Counted from the first letter of the stretch, positions 11,873-24,105 are shown. The stretch: 64,000 nt of DNA from Cladophialophora immunda (GCF_000835495.1 NW_015622541.1:1054001-1118000), one strand, 5' to 3'. The notes: generated from the sequence alone by a model not told the origin. Program-made: numbers and translations.

Positions 11873-13774
11873 TTATCCAGCCCACCTAAATGTCCAGATT
11901 AACCCATTAAACCCTTTCTTCGGAATCAACCGTTCTCCCCACAGCAACGTAACGACCTGCTGGCATTTGTCTGCCGTGTCGAAGAAAGAACCTCTGACGG
12001 CACCTGGCCTCAGCTGCTGCGCCAACTCCTGCACCAAGTCGCTCAAGGCCTGCCACTTCTTGTCGCCGGTCTTGTTCCTCTGCTTCATACCTTGCAATTC
12101 GACAGTACCATTACTGTGAATGCGACGAACACTCCAAACTGCATTGGGGGTGTCATTCCTCTCGGCAAAAAGCCGCAAAAGCATGACATTTAGACGGATA
12201 TTCCACTCCGGCACAGGTGACGCACATGGTAGTCGTAGCGCAAGAAGCCCGCTTGTAAGTGCGAGATCGCCGGCTAGTTGCGGCTCTAAACGCGTCGTTC
12301 TCGGGATGAAGTAGGTCGGTGATGGGGTTGTGATTGTGCTTGTCACTTGTGTTTTGTCTGGTTGATGTCCCGTGGATACGTCATCAGGCTTCTTAACGCT
12401 TTCCTCACTGATACTCGTTCGCGCCTCGGAGGTTGAGGCGACTGATGTGGTGTCTTCGTGGGTAGCTGATGCGGAGTCATCCATAGATTGGCCATCTTCT
12501 TCCTTTTGAATTTCGGTGACTTGGCAATTGTCACAGCGCCTTGGCTCGGGAGTAGCTGTTGGTTTCGCGTGTAAGTTTTGCAGTCTTTTGGAGACGAGCC
12601 GGGCTAATGCGCCGCTGCGAAGCTCACACAGCCTGTACGCACTGACTGCGATTAGTTTGCACACGCGATTGATCCCATCTTTGCTCTTAGAAGATACATC
12701 CACCAACTTGCTTGTTCTGGTGCGGACAATGCTGGAGGCCTCATAGCACACCCGCTCAAAAAGTAGCTCTCCACTGACGAAATTCCCTTGATCAACGCAA
12801 ATCTCGCCTTGAAGCAGGACCTGCTCAAGATAAGCACAGATGGCTTTGTAGGTGTGAAGATTAGGCTCTTTTTTGCTTGCGAGAACATGTTTTGCAAGCT
12901 CGTCACGAAGAGGGGCCACTCGACTGTTGCACGCCTCCGAGGTTGCCTGTGCCTGACCTTCTGATACGGTCTCTGGGGCTGGACTGTGGAAGCTGATCGA
13001 ATTGATGTGATTGTGCAGCCACGGCAACACAGCAAACTTCACAAAACTGTCAGTTCGGTTGACATAACGATACCGTGGCTCTGCTGACAGCGACAGATTG
13101 TATCCCATGCCTCGCGAAAAGGGACATTTGACCATGATCCAAAGGGCGTGCATGAAATCCGCTGAGTCCTTGTAGCTGCAGATGTAGAAGGGAGCATCCT
13201 GCTTGGTATTGCCACCACTGAAAAGCATGACAGGGTCAAATCTGGCCTGGCAAGGCTTGGATGCATCATATGGGGCGTTAATCAGCCTGGACGATGCGAA
13301 TGGCCCAAAGACTGGTATGCCGTAGTTTTTCAGCTTCGCGCCGAGGCCTCTGATGCCCGATTGTAGCCCGACCACCTTGTTATCCATGTACAAAACTGTC
13401 TTTCCCTCCAGGTACAGCTGTTTGCATGTTTTCAGAATGGCGGGGTGTAGGTGGCAGCTGTTTATGACTGGCGGGCTTCCGTTGATCTCTTGATTCCCCT
13501 TGTGCTTGAAAGGTGCGGCCTCGAGAATGCGCCTCGGGTTCAAGTAGAGTAGTTCAGATATGCTGTTCTGTGGCGGCCGCCGAGTGTGAGACTTGCGATT
13601 GCGATCTATGCGCAAGAGGTAGCGGAGGATCTTGAGGCGGAGCTCGACGGGCAGTCGCAGCAGCGACGAGGGATGTGAGGCGTCGTTGGATATATCATCA
13701 TGTTCGTCCTCCTCGTCTCCGTCGCAGTCAAAGATCAAACGGAGGGTCAGGACCTCCCTCGAAGGCAAAGGCAT
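11873..13774 (-). CDS. F-box-like domain protein, 633 residues
   Basis: A single uninterrupted frame from the ATG at 13774 to TAA at 11873. An acidic patch (DCDGDEEDEHDD) is followed by LLRLPVELRLKILRYLLR, which matches the F-box-like helix pair (L-P-x-E-L-R-x-K-I) of many fungal proteins. Such domains usually bind Skp1 and recruit substrates to SCF ubiquitin ligases. A segment with HPAILKTCKQLYLEG follows, typical of this group ('AILRTCRQIYxEA'). The central region is Ser/Thr-rich and low in complexity, around the CDNC pair. The C-terminus is folded-looking with no domain I can name. No introns are needed. The substrate is unknown, and the F-box function is inferred from the one motif. Confidence 0.8.
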   Translation of the reverse strand: MPLPSREVLTLRLIFDCDGDEEDEHDDISNDASHPSSLLRLPVELRLKILRYLLRIDRNRKSHTRRPPQNSISELLYLNPRRILEAAPFKHKGNQEINGSPPVINSCHLHPAILKTCKQLYLEGKTVLYMDNKVVGLQSGIRGLGAKLKNYGIPVFGPFASSRLINAPYDASKPCQARFDPVMLFSGGNTKQDAPFYICSYKDSADFMHALWIMVKCPFSRGMGYNLSLSAEPRYRYVNRTDSFVKFAVLPWLHNHINSISFHSPAPETVSEGQAQATSEACNSRVAPLRDELAKHVLASKKEPNLHTYKAICAYLEQVLLQGEICVDQGNFVSGELLFERVCYEASSIVRTRTSKLVDVSSKSKDGINRVCKLIAVSAYRLCELRSGALARLVSKRLQNLHAKPTATPEPRRCDNCQVTEIQKEEDGQSMDDSASATHEDTTSVASTSEARTSISEESVKKPDDVSTGHQPDKTQVTSTITTPSPTYFIPRTTRLEPQLAGDLALTSGLLALRLPCASPVPEWNIRLNVMLLRLFAERNDTPNAVWSVRRIHSNGTVELQGMKQRNKTGDKKWQALSDLVQELAQQLRPGAVRGSFFDTADKCQQVVTLLWGERLIPKKGFNGLIWTFRWAG

Positions 13775-14597
13775 CTTTTGTGCATTGCGTATCCAGGTCA
13801 ACGGTGAGACTACGCAGGCATCGGCAGGTTTCGCCCCAGGACTGGGGTGATGGGGTCGGACTGGACAAGTCGAGCGTTACAAGATCGGACCACGCATAGC
13901 GTAGATATCCAGGGTCAACGTTACCAGTGGCAGTTGGGCTCGGTCGTGTGATTAGACGAGATCACAATGGTCTAGGCTCGAGAGAAGGATGAACGCCTCG
14001 AGCTGGAGAGGAAAGCGGGGATCATGTCTGGAGACGAGGTGGAGCGAATGAGGAATGTCAATGCGGTATTGAAACAGGCAAGTTAAAAAAGCTGGACTAA
14101 CACTCTAGTAAGACATTCCCACTAGAAAACATGCAGTACAGAAGTAGATTTGCAGCAGGGAGGAAGAGTGGTGCAGATTCAGCAGAGAGTTATATTGGAT
14201 TTTGCCCAACGGAGGAGAAGCAACGAGTGTCACGCAGCGGCGGAAATTCTATTGTGACAGCCAGGCGAGCGAAGCGAATGAAGTGATCGCCGCAGGAGCC
14301 ACAGCCCTTAGTAAGCATTCTTCCGACCACGTGTCGCCCACGTGACGGTGGGTGTCGAAGAGGGGTCTTGAGGGAAGGGAAGCAGCTGTTGGTTTCTTCA
14401 TGTTCGTTACTAGCATGTCACAGTATCCTTATGTGCTTGCTATTGGCTGCAACCCTGACCTTCCAGCTCAAAAGCATTCAGCAATAGAGCATGACAGGTC
14501 AGCTTGCCATCACCCGGGTTTGACCATGCATACACATATGGTGGCGATAACACACCGTTAGAAACAGGCCGTAATTTCGAGAACGCAGCTTGACCCT
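13775..14597. other. Intergenic between F-box-like gene and DCN1-like gene
   Basis: About 0.8 kb. The right part is the 3' flank of the DCN1-like gene and the left part is the promoter side of the F-box-like gene. No coding sequence, repeat or RNA gene was recognised. Confidence 0.45.
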
Positions 14598-15628
14598 TCA
14601 GCTGGTATCCATGCTGTCGCCGCTGCCTTTTCTCTTCTCTTTTATGAAGTTCACAAAGTCGTCGATTGCCATGGGCCACGCGCCATCTTCTGTCCACCAA
14701 CTCAGAGACTCCCCACCAGGCTCTTTTGTCTTCATGACCAATTCGCCAACCATGTTCCACAGATCTTTATTGACTGGTCTTTTGCTTTGGGACTCGTAGA
14801 ATTCACACCACAGGTCCAACCACTGGGTCGAAGGACTGTTCCATTCGATCCCCCCCTTGCCTTGCCGGAAGAACATGTTCCAGAAATCGATGGCCGAGTC
14901 CATTGGGACACTTCGTTGACCTTCGGGTTTCGCGAGTTTGAAGGCATTGCGGTAGACTTGTTTGAAATATGCCGGGTTATTTGCGAGCTTCTTTCGGATC
15001 GCCTCGACGTATTGTGCCTGTCGTGCTGTCGTATCGTATGCTTTGTCACCCAAGGACACATTTCGCCATCCGGAAACGAAAGACTCGCGCTCGAACTCGC
15101 CAATAGACGGACACTGTAACAGATCACAGATACTCAAGTGAGCAACTTCGTCCAATTCTATTCCGAGATCGGTCAAATATTTCTGAGCACCCTCTATGCC
15201 GATCGTGTCTGGGGATTCCTTGGGATTGTCTAGGGGGAAGTCAGTGGGTAATGTTCCTTGCCAGCCTGGGTTAGCACCATACCGCGATACTGATCAAAGA
15301 GTTTATTGAGGTTGTGCTGAACTGGAGGGACAGAGTTTCCAGATCCGCTCTGATAAAACCTGCAACGGAGTTTGTGTCAGTCACTCTTGATCGGTAACCT
15401 TTCATGCACAGACCCTGGTGCCTTGGAACGATTCGCTCTGCCACCACTTTTCCTGCCTCTCGCCGGCGACTTCGCAGACATATTCGTCGTGGCTGGAGTC
15501 ACAGTAGGCGGAGTTGTTTTGGCAAGGTTTGTCTGAGCCGCTGAAGCGGCTGGCTTGGCCTTTTTTTCTCTGGGTGACTTCAAGGCCAGCGACGCAGACG
15601 AGTCGGCGGACTTGCGTTTCGGTGGCAT
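14598..15628 (-). CDS. DCN1: DCN1-like cullin neddylation factor (PONY domain)
   Basis: Scaffold-type E3 that brings the NEDD8 E2 enzyme to cullins and so promotes cullin neddylation. Minus-strand exons 15628-15399, 15359-15283 and 15229-14598 join in frame to 312 residues. The N-terminus (MPPKRKSAD...) is basic and Pro/Ala/Ser-rich, like a nuclear-localisation leader; no UBA domain is visible, which resembles the DCNL4/5 class more than yeast Dcn1. The cullin-binding (PONY) domain spans about residues 110-300. It contains the A-I-D-F-W-N-M-F-F segment, a W-L-D-L-W-C-E-F block, and the terminal W-P-M-A-I-D-D-F-V, where conserved family members read WPxxxDxFV. The first intron is only 39 bp, which is short but has a CTGAC branch site, and it restores the frame. 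Confidence 0.9.
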
Positions 15629-17319
15629 AGTGATAGGCTGATGGATGCACAATACACAGATGAGAGGAAGAAATAGGAACACCCGTCAACCGGAGTAGAC
15701 GATGTGCTCGCTGGACGAAGGAAGGAACGAGCAAGAGAGAAAAGTTGACCAACTGCTGGGCAAGTTGAGGTGAACAACTGGAGGGTTGAAGGTTTGGATG
15801 ATGCAACAGGCTTGGCAGGCACGGGTGCCGCCTTCAACCTGGGCAGCTTCACGTTCGTGTGTCGTGTCGACAGCCTGTGAATGAGGTCGGTCTCACAAAA
15901 CACGGCGCCAACAAGGCTCAGGCAGCTGTTTCATTCTGCTTGCCGTGGCCTCTGACATCCTGCAACCGAGACCGTGCGGAGTTGGCCCTTGGAAATGGCT
16001 GCCCAACACAATCCCGCGTTTTCACGATCCAGTACGGGGCTCTCAGTTCGACATGATAGAACAGGAATTGCTGACTTACGAATCAAGCGCCCTTTCCACG
16101 TTCCAGTCGTGTGATTTCAGAAACTGCCACCATGCGCTCAGTCAATTGCCTCCTCCCAGAGTCTCCGGTTCACGTACCCTCGCTGCTATGCTCTCCTTCG
16201 CTTGGGTGAAGCTGACAAATTGGGCTATGGATGATCTTTGCGATGGGGTATAAGTCGGCATCTTGCTCGAGATCTTGTCGCCTCAGAGCTTCCCAGGCAG
16301 ATGAAAAAAAGACAAGTCGGTAGACGACGGTTGAAGCAGATAATGGACAGCCTTGTGGATGAAACTGGGAGACTCTGGCGACACAAATTTGGTTGAGATT
16401 CGGACTTTAACGTGCAGGAAGGGCAGGAGTCTGGGGTTGGGTGTGAGCAGCACAATTGAATTATAGATATCTCGATGATAACGGGACGATATCGTTGGCG
16501 ACGTTGGCACTTGGGAGAGAGCGCCTAAGAGGGTGAACGAGCAAAAAGTCGGCGATGCGAGCAGACGGCAGGTCAAGCGAGCACTCGGGTTTTCATCTAA
16601 TCTAATCAATTCTACAAGGGTCTGGCATCCGGCTTTGTGAGGGGTAATAGGTTGTGGGACAGTGTGGCGGTAGGGATAGAGGACCATGTACATATCAATG
16701 CCGCAGAGGTTGTACATTTGTGATGGACAATAGGCAGTGCAGGAGGGATTTGCATTGTCATGGCCATCTAGGCTTCTCTCTCGCGCTTGTTACTTGAGTT
16801 GGACTTGTTTCAGCAAGGTTGAGAACCGGTGCTTGACCCTGAGACGAGGCTGTGCCGGGATAGACCAATCGGTTGTGTTCTGTGTGGCGTGGTGTTGACG
16901 GATCTTGTCTGTGACGGGGTGTGGCGTTACTTTTGCTCTCACTATGGAGCGCCAGGTTCCTGTTGCACGCCTGTTGTGCCCAGGGAACTACGTCGTAGGT
17001 TGCTTAGGTACCTCCATAGGTAAACAGGCCGCCCCATCCTTTGGTTGCAGGTGGTTCGCAGGGAGCTTGGGCCCCTGTAACACAGCCCTGCCACTAACCT
17101 GCAGGCTAATCCCTCCCTGTCACTGGGGACCTAGTGCCTGTTTGTTTGGTGAACGCTGAATGTCCCCAAGACTGCGACCATCATCAGCTCAAAAGACCAA
17201 GTTGTACAGCTCAGGAACTTGGTTCTCCTTTAAAAGAGCATCCTCAACGTCCATCTCAACCTCCCTCTTCTCATCTCTGCTCATCTTTTCTCTTCTTCCC
17301 AACAGACAGCTTCTCAATC
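15629..17319. promoter_or_regulatory. Divergent promoter region, DCN1-like and vWA genes
   Basis: About 1.7 kb between divergent starts at 15628 (minus) and 17320 (plus). The 100 bases before 17320 are strongly pyrimidine-rich (CTTCTC, TCATCTTTTCTC), typical of a fungal core promoter and leader. No gene was supported in this interval. Confidence 0.5.
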
Positions 17320-19784
17320 ATGGGTGTAAGTCCCATCCTCCCGTCCCCTTCAACTCACTTTTCCCCCCTCGACCTGCCCCGCACCAATACCAGTCCCTCC
17401 TCTTACCAGTTCATGCCCAAATCACCCTGTTCACGCCTCTTCGCTTCGCATATGGCTTTGTTTATGCAATCACACCAGATTCTCCTGACTGATGACGCGT
17501 ATTATAGCTAGCTTCCAAGCTCGCTGCAGCACAGGCTGCGTATCCCGGGGGTCCTCCTGCACCTGGTGGTAGTGGTGCTCCTCCTCCAGGAGGTGCTCCT
17601 GGTGGTGGATACGTGAGTCAATCTCTACCCGTTGGCACGAACCAGCAGAGACTGACTTGGGCGGTTGCTGTCTAGCCTGGCCAACAGCAATATCAAGCAT
17701 ATCCAGGTGGTCCTCCGACATCTGCTCCCGGTGCTGGCGCTCCCAGACCAGGTCAACCCGTAAGCGTTTTCCCGGTCGTTCCCAGCAAATTCTATTTCCC
17801 AATTCCAACCCAAATCACCGTGCTGGTTGCGTCATCCCGCGCTGCGTCCACAAGACTGGAAACGGCTTTATTCTTCTTCAATCTCTCATCTCTATCTCGA
17901 CACCCCCAATCATCAACCTCAGAATATCCTTTCCGCAAACCATGAGCAAGTTCTCTCGTATCGCACAGCAGGCCCAGCCGGGAGGTGCATATCCTGGTGC
18001 ATCAACCCCGCAGCCACCGTACCCCTCCCAACCGCCATATCCTCAGCAGCAACAACAACAACAACCACAACCGCCTGCATCGCCCTATAATCAGCCTGCG
18101 CTCCCTCCTCGACCAAGTGCATCACCCCAGCCCTACCAGCCTCCGCAGTGGCAAGCGCCTCAGCAACAGCAACAGTCTCCATATGGTCAACAGCTAGGGG
18201 TCCCGCAGCAACAGGGAGGATATCAATCACCACAGCCAGCATATCAGGCATATCAATCGCAGTATCAACCACCAGCACAGAACCAATACGGTCAACAGCA
18301 GTACCAACAGCAGCAGCCGGCTGGCGGATATGGATATGTTCGTGGCAGCGCACAGCACTTTTACCTCATGCTTACACACTCGTGAACCTGTTCGAACTTT
18401 GAAACTAACATTTCTCTCTGCTTCTAGGGTCAGCAACCTCCCTATCCCGGCGGTCCCTCTGCCGGTGGCCCCCCTCCGCAACAATATGGCGGCGGCCCTC
18501 CCCAACAGCAGTACGGCGGCGGTCCCGCTGGCGGAGCTCCTGCCGCTCCAGTCGGTAACGCAGGCGCATACAAGCAACTTCTTCAGGCCACTATTCAAGA
18601 GAAAGGACTTCAAAACTTCTACCCACCCGGCCATCCCATGCTTGACCAGATCGCTAACCGCGCTGCCCAACAAGTTGCTCAGTTGGCGGCAACATGGAGG
18701 ATCTCTCCCGAAATAGCTTCGGATATTGTCAAGTTGGCCCTCTACGACGTCATCTTGTACATCGATGACAGCGGGTCCATGCAATTCGAAGAAAATGGAG
18801 AGCGCATTGATGACCTCAAGCTGATATTGTCGCGCGTCGCATATGCTACCAGCCTCTTCGACGATGACGGGATTCAAGTTCGCTTCATGAACTCTCCTGA
18901 CCAGGGCAACAACATTCGCAATGAGCAGCAGGTCAATGAGATGATTGCACGTACCCGCTTCTCTGGCCTCACGCCTATGGGTCGGGAATTGCAGAACAAG
19001 ATCCTGGGGCCTCTTGTGCTAGAGAATGCCCGACGTGGCAATTTGCGCAAGCCCGTCTTGATCATCACCATCACCGATGGTCAACCGACGGGTGAAAGCT
19101 CGTCGGATGTGGCTAAGATCATTTCGGCAGCGTCGAGTGAGTTGGCGCGCAACCCGCGATACGGCAAGGGAGCGGTGGCTTTCCAGTTTGCGCAAGTCGG
19201 CAATGACCTGAAGGCGAGAGAGTTCCTAAGTAAGCTCGACGAAGAGCCTACGATCGGTGATATCATCGATTGCACATCTAGTACGTCTTGTTCTTGGAGA
19301 AGCAGCCGCGTAGATTGGTTTGGGCTACGAACGCACCTTTTTGCTGACGTGTCAACCTACAGACTACGAAGTTGAGGCCGATGAGATGTCTCGTGCCAAC
19401 CCGCCCGTCCAACTCTCCCCCGAACTCTGGCTCATCAAACTCCTTCTCGGTAGTATCGACTCAAGCTACGACACCAAAGACGAGAAAGCCGGTGCAAGAC
19501 CTCCTCAAGGCGGCTACGGTGGACCTCCAGGCGGTGGTTATGGTGCTCCTCCCCCGGGACAATATGGTGGTGCTCCAGGCGGTGGGTATGGACAGCCTCA
19601 AGGCGGTTATGGTGGTCCTCCCGGTCAAGGCGGCTATCCCCCTCAGCAGGGTGGTTACGGCCAACCTCAAAGTGGCTATGGCCAACAACCGCAGGGTGGG
19701 TATGGACGACCTCCGCAAGGTGGACCACAGGGAGGATATCCGGCCCAGGGTGGCTACGGTGCGCCTCCACCGCCACGCTACTAG
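17320..19784 (+). CDS. von Willebrand factor A domain protein with Gly/Gln/Tyr-rich tails
   Basis: Six exons (17320-17325, 17508-17612, 17676-17759, about 17972-18337, 18428-19280, 19363-19784) join in frame to about 611 residues. The first exon is only ATG GGT. The N-terminal ~200 residues are Pro/Gln/Gly/Tyr-rich. The central vWA domain has a complete DxSxS metal-ion-dependent adhesion motif (DDSGSM, near residue 300), the conserved T in GLTPMG, and the D in TITDGQPTG. The last ~95 residues are repeated GGYG/PPGQ units. Fungal vWA proteins of this kind are cytoplasmic or membrane-associated protein-binding modules; the exact partner is unknown. The start of exon 4 may be 3 bases upstream because two CAG acceptors lie side by side. 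The low-complexity tails could drive condensation. Confidence 0.86.
19498..19781 (+). repeat. GGYG/QPQ-rich C-terminal repeat of the vWA protein
   Basis: Tandem short units of the type GGYG-x-PP or QGGYGQP encoded by GGCGGTTAYGG-like DNA. About 15 units differ by small substitutions. The composition (Gly, Gln, Tyr, Pro, hardly any charge) is that of prion-like, phase-separating segments. Confidence 0.75.
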
Positions 19785-22700
19785 GTTGGAGCACGAGAGA
19801 CTCTGCGGATGGATGAACAGACACGCCCACGGAGACCAATTTCTTGGTTGTCTGGCGGGTTGTGAGCTGTGCATCTAGGGAGCCAGGCCGATCTCTGGTC
19901 GCGATGGGGAAATACGTTGCCTAGAGCTAGAGTCAGATCCTGATTCTAACCACGTTCCGCCTGCATGGGCTCTTGCGATCGCAAAGTAAAAGAAACAAAA
20001 AGCGGTAGGTGGTGAGATGGATGGCATCCGAAGAACAACAACAAGGGAGGGTGGTTAAGATGGTCGTGAGTAGAGCTGCCCTGCCGAAATCCGAGATAAA
20101 TAGCCTCCAGCTCCGTAGCAGAGCAAGCACATCCATCCAAGACAAAACAAACATTCCGCATGACTTATTGCACGGGGAGTGGAAGGGACATGTTGATGTT
20201 TTTCAACCCTTTTCACGCGCCAGCAAGATGAGAAGGCTCTAGTTGTTCACTGGAGGCGAAGTCCCCCCTTTTGATTCCGCATAAAGTAATACACGCCCAA
20301 ACATATTATGGATCGGTGAGAGGATTAAAAGTCGACGTGCTATCATGTTATCATCGTTATGTCGACACTACCTACCCATCCGTCTTGCCGCATGCACACA
20401 TGGCCACAGGGCGTTGTGCATTCGGCGAATTCTGTCCTGGCCTCCTGCCGGCGTAATGTTTTCATGACAATGCTGTGACGTGACAGATGGGCTGTGGACG
20501 GTTCCTCAGCAGACAGATATGTTCAAGCTATATTGCGTCCCTAGTACCTGGGTTAACTAGGAGTGTGTATACCGTCACAATCGACAATCCATTGACGCAA
20601 TTTTGAGACGGTACGTTGTTGTTGTTATTGTAAATCTCCCGCCAACTTCCCCCGATCGCCTACCTGACCTGGGTTTTGCCTTGCTTGTTTTCCGTGCGTC
20701 TTGGGTGGTTTGGGATTTGGTTGCCTGGGGCGGCAAAAATAGGTGCGACCTGGATTTGAATCCCGACGGGTCGTTTTCTGGTCAATGTGGAATCGAGACA
20801 CATTGAGCGCGCTTCAACGTCAAAGACGACGGCTGCGTTCCTCCTCAACTTTCCTATGCCGGGGTGTCTGAACGAGTGAGTAGCGGTGAGGGCAAGATGC
20901 AGGAACGGAGGACCGTGTTGTGCAACGGGACTACGCAAATGCGGTAATGGATTGATGGACATGGCATTGCCCGTGCAGAGATCGGCGTTGTCGTTGTGTC
21001 ACCGGTGACAGTCATTGCATTCATGGGGTCCGTTTTCGTCACTCTAGGGCCATGTGCATGCACCAGGTTTCAATAAAGTCCTTTGCTAAGGCCACTCGTC
21101 TGTCTTTAGGTCTTGTTGTCGGCCTCACCGACATGTTAGACAGTGTTTCCGGGTCGCTGACGCCTTCAAAGTCATCTGTACACCTCCGTCCGGGCAGCGG
21201 AAAAAGGCCAGACAAGCAAGCCACCACGGAGTGACTCACTATATACTTTGTTCCAGGTAGTAGCCAAAGCCAGAGAGGGTGCTTGATGGCGGCGAGAAAC
21301 ATTGTCTAGACCGGGAAGAATCTTGCCTCATGGTCCAACGACCCCATGGAGCCCCTGATTCTCAGACAGCGAAGTGAGCACCTGGAACTTCCCAGCTTCA
21401 AAGGAAGTCAGTTCCCCATGTACCTACCTTTCTGAGAGGGGGGTGGCTTGGAAATTTGTTCTGGAACAATTCTGATCTGGACCGTGGTCAAACAATGTGC
21501 TCCCGAAACCATAACATCCACGAAGCGGACATGCTGTCCTTTGGCTCCCCCTTACCACAACTCCCCATGGGAATGACTCAGAAGGGAATTTTGCGTAGGA
21601 CAAGGTGCGACAGAGGCATCGGAAAACAAAGGACACGAGACACACGGTTTTGTGGGCCATGCAATATTGACATGTCGTTAGCTGGGTCGTATGGGATCTC
21701 GTATCCTCCCCCAGGTCAGTTCTTGAAGTCGACCCAAGACTTTTTGTCACCAGAGCTGAGCAAGTGCACCGTATCTTTGTTTACATCGCTTCGAGGGCCA
21801 AGACACCGCGACTGGGGTAAAATCCTTATCTTGAGGCGCCGAGACAAGCACAGGCAGAGGATGAGTGGATGATAGCGACAATGTCTCGATGCGGACAGCA
21901 ATAAGACGTCGGAGCTGTAGAGGGGCAAGCAGCGAGTGCCAAGTGGAGCGAGGAAGTAGGGCTGACTGAGAGCGGAGAAGACACCAAGGGTACCCGCAGC
22001 ACCGGCAGCAGCCACGGAGGTAGGAGGTAGGTGTGCGGATGATGAGACCAGAGTCCGAGATTCAGCCATTCTGGGGCAAGGAGCTGTGTGACCGTGCAGC
22101 GGCTCTTCAGGAGTAAAGGAGTCGTGGAGGAGGTAGATTTGGAGGCGTGAGGCGTATGCACGAAAGGTAGCATTGCGAGGAAGCCTCCAGACAGGAAGCA
22201 GCAAGGAGAATCAGAGAGGAGAATGAAGCAAACACAAATGATCAAGTCGTGCATTGATGTCGACGCCTTTCCTGTCCGTGGAGAAAGCGTATGACCCAGC
22301 CATCAGGCGGCTGGGCCCTGGGAAGGTTTGAGGGCTGCCTCACTAGTTGGGCTGGAGGAGGGGCTGGAGGCTTGCAGAGTCATCATTTGCGATACCGAGT
22401 TTCTGAAGGCGAGGGAGGGCAGTGAGAGCAGGAGGCCGGTCGAGAATGAGGCAAAGCGTTTCATTCACCGCGTTATCAATCAAATGCTGGTGGAAGAATG
22501 AATTGGCGGGATGGCGATAAAGGGCAAAGTGAGGGCAAAGCGAGCGAAAAGGGCAGTGAGTCTTTACCGAATGGGCCTCTCCGGCTCTGTGGATGACTAA
22601 CCATTGGCAGTGACGGCTCACCGCTGCCTCTGGCTTGGAGTCTGCCTGGCCATCCCCCGAGCCCCTCGTTCATGTCGTTCGGGCTGCCAGGCTGCACGTC

Positions 22701-23499
22701 ACAGGGCCACAAGGCCACCAAGGGCTGCCCGGGGGGGAAGTTTACGGGCACCGGCTGAACCACTCACAGGCCTAGTGCCGCCTTAGCGAGCCCTGGGAGG
22801 CTGCTTCTAGCTAAGGATCGCCCTTTGATCTCTGGGTGGCTTGCTTCGCTGTCGGGCCCCTGGCTGCTCAGTGGTTGGGCTGGGGCCCTTGTGCCCTTTG
22901 GCCCTTGGGGTCCTTTTGTCCTTTTGCTCTAGCGACCGTCTTGGTGATGCTGCCACCACCGCCGTCACTCGGAGTCGCTCTCCACTCACACTCGCTCACC
23001 GTCACAAGCTGGCGTCCGCACCTACACCCATCCCTGTCTCTCCACGTGGTGGCATCCGTAAACAATGTTTCCCATTCGACCCAGCACAATGTTACCTGGT
23101 TCCCGCCATCCCTTGTTTGGGGGTTCAGATGCGTGGCTGCATTCTGATCCTGACTACCCTCCCAGGGTTCCAACGGTGAGTGAATCCAGAGTCACCTGCT
23201 TACACACAGATGAATCCCATCTTCCAAATGGACCAGGGGCTAAGGTAGTCATCATATTAACCTCCGAAAGTGAGATTCCCATATATCTTTCCCTCCCCCG
23301 TCCACCTCGTCGTCCGCTACTCTCCCACAGAACAGAACAGAGATCGACAGCAATCCGCCTGGTCGCGTGTCCAAGCTTCCACGTCTCAGACATCAATCTG
23401 CTCGAATTCCACGACCCCTCGACAGAGCCCAACAGTCAAGACGATATCTATAACCACCATCCTCCGACAGTCCCAATATCCTCACACTCGACAAACACA
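19785..23499. other. 3.7 kb region without a recognisable gene
   Basis: The left end holds the 3' flank of the vWA gene. Between about 20.2 and 22.9 kb the composition fluctuates with several T/C- and G-rich runs. Open frames on both strands lack codon bias, conserved motifs or splice-linked extension. The last ~150 bases before 23500 look like a fungal leader (CCACCATCC, ACACTCGACAAACACA). A non-coding transcript cannot be excluded from sequence alone. Confidence 0.45.
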
Positions 23500-24105
23500 A
23501 TGACTTCGCCCTGCAAAGCGAAGACCGCCCTTCTGAGGGGCATCCGCCCTCTCGTCTCTACCCAACAACAGCTGGCTGCCACCCAGAAGATCCTCTCGTT
23601 GGCATGCTCCGAAGAATGCATCTACTGTGATATCTGGAAACTGGCAACCCTGATCGCCTCTCATTCTCCGCTCTCAGCTCGCTACAACCTCAGTACGGGC
23701 ACGCCTACCAGTTCACCTGTCTCCTCGGCTCCGTCCAGCCCGGTGGCTTCCTCACCGATTGCCCAGTCCTCCACACCATACAAATCCATCATTTCCGCCT
23801 CCAAGCGAATCGAAGCACAGTTTCAGACTCAACGATCCCAGCTCAATTCCATCCTCAGTATCTGCACCGTCTCCGGGGTGGATGCCACCGAAGGTCTGAG
23901 GTTGGCCCATGATCGGTGTGCTACAGCGGTGGAGGACTTGCTCGACCAGGAAGAGGATTTGGAGGAGGAGCTACTGCGGGACCTCCAAGAGGAGCAATAC
24001 GACCTCTCTTACAGCTACGACACGCAATACTCATATCCGAGCGACTCGGTAGCATACGGATACACGTACGAGAGAAGACCCAGTATGGTGCACGTGACAC
24101 ACTGA
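23500..24105 (+). CDS. Hypothetical protein, 201 residues
   Basis: The ATG at 23500, in the context ACACAATG, opens an uninterrupted frame to TGA at 24103-24105. The frame is open upstream to 23065, but that part looks like leader sequence, so I prefer the inner start. The protein has an N-terminal helical part with a CSEECIYCD cysteine cluster, a Ser/Pro/Thr-rich linker (TPTSSPVSSAPSSP), a second helical part, and an acidic run (DQEEDLEEELLRDLQEE) that may be coiled coil. The tail is Tyr/Ser-rich. No family was recognised. The pyrimidine-rich leader and consistent codon use support a real gene. Confidence 0.6.
   Translation: MTSPCKAKTALLRGIRPLVSTQQQLAATQKILSLACSEECIYCDIWKLATLIASHSPLSARYNLSTGTPTSSPVSSAPSSPVASSPIAQSSTPYKSIISASKRIEAQFQTQRSQLNSILSICTVSGVDATEGLRLAHDRCATAVEDLLDQEEDLEEELLRDLQEEQYDLSYSYDTQYSYPSDSVAYGYTYERRPSMVHVTH

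Noticed and set aside
23065..23499. N-terminal extension of the gene at 23500
   Set aside because: The frame is open but the sequence is pyrimidine-rich leader in character and its translation lacks structure; the inner ATG has a better context.
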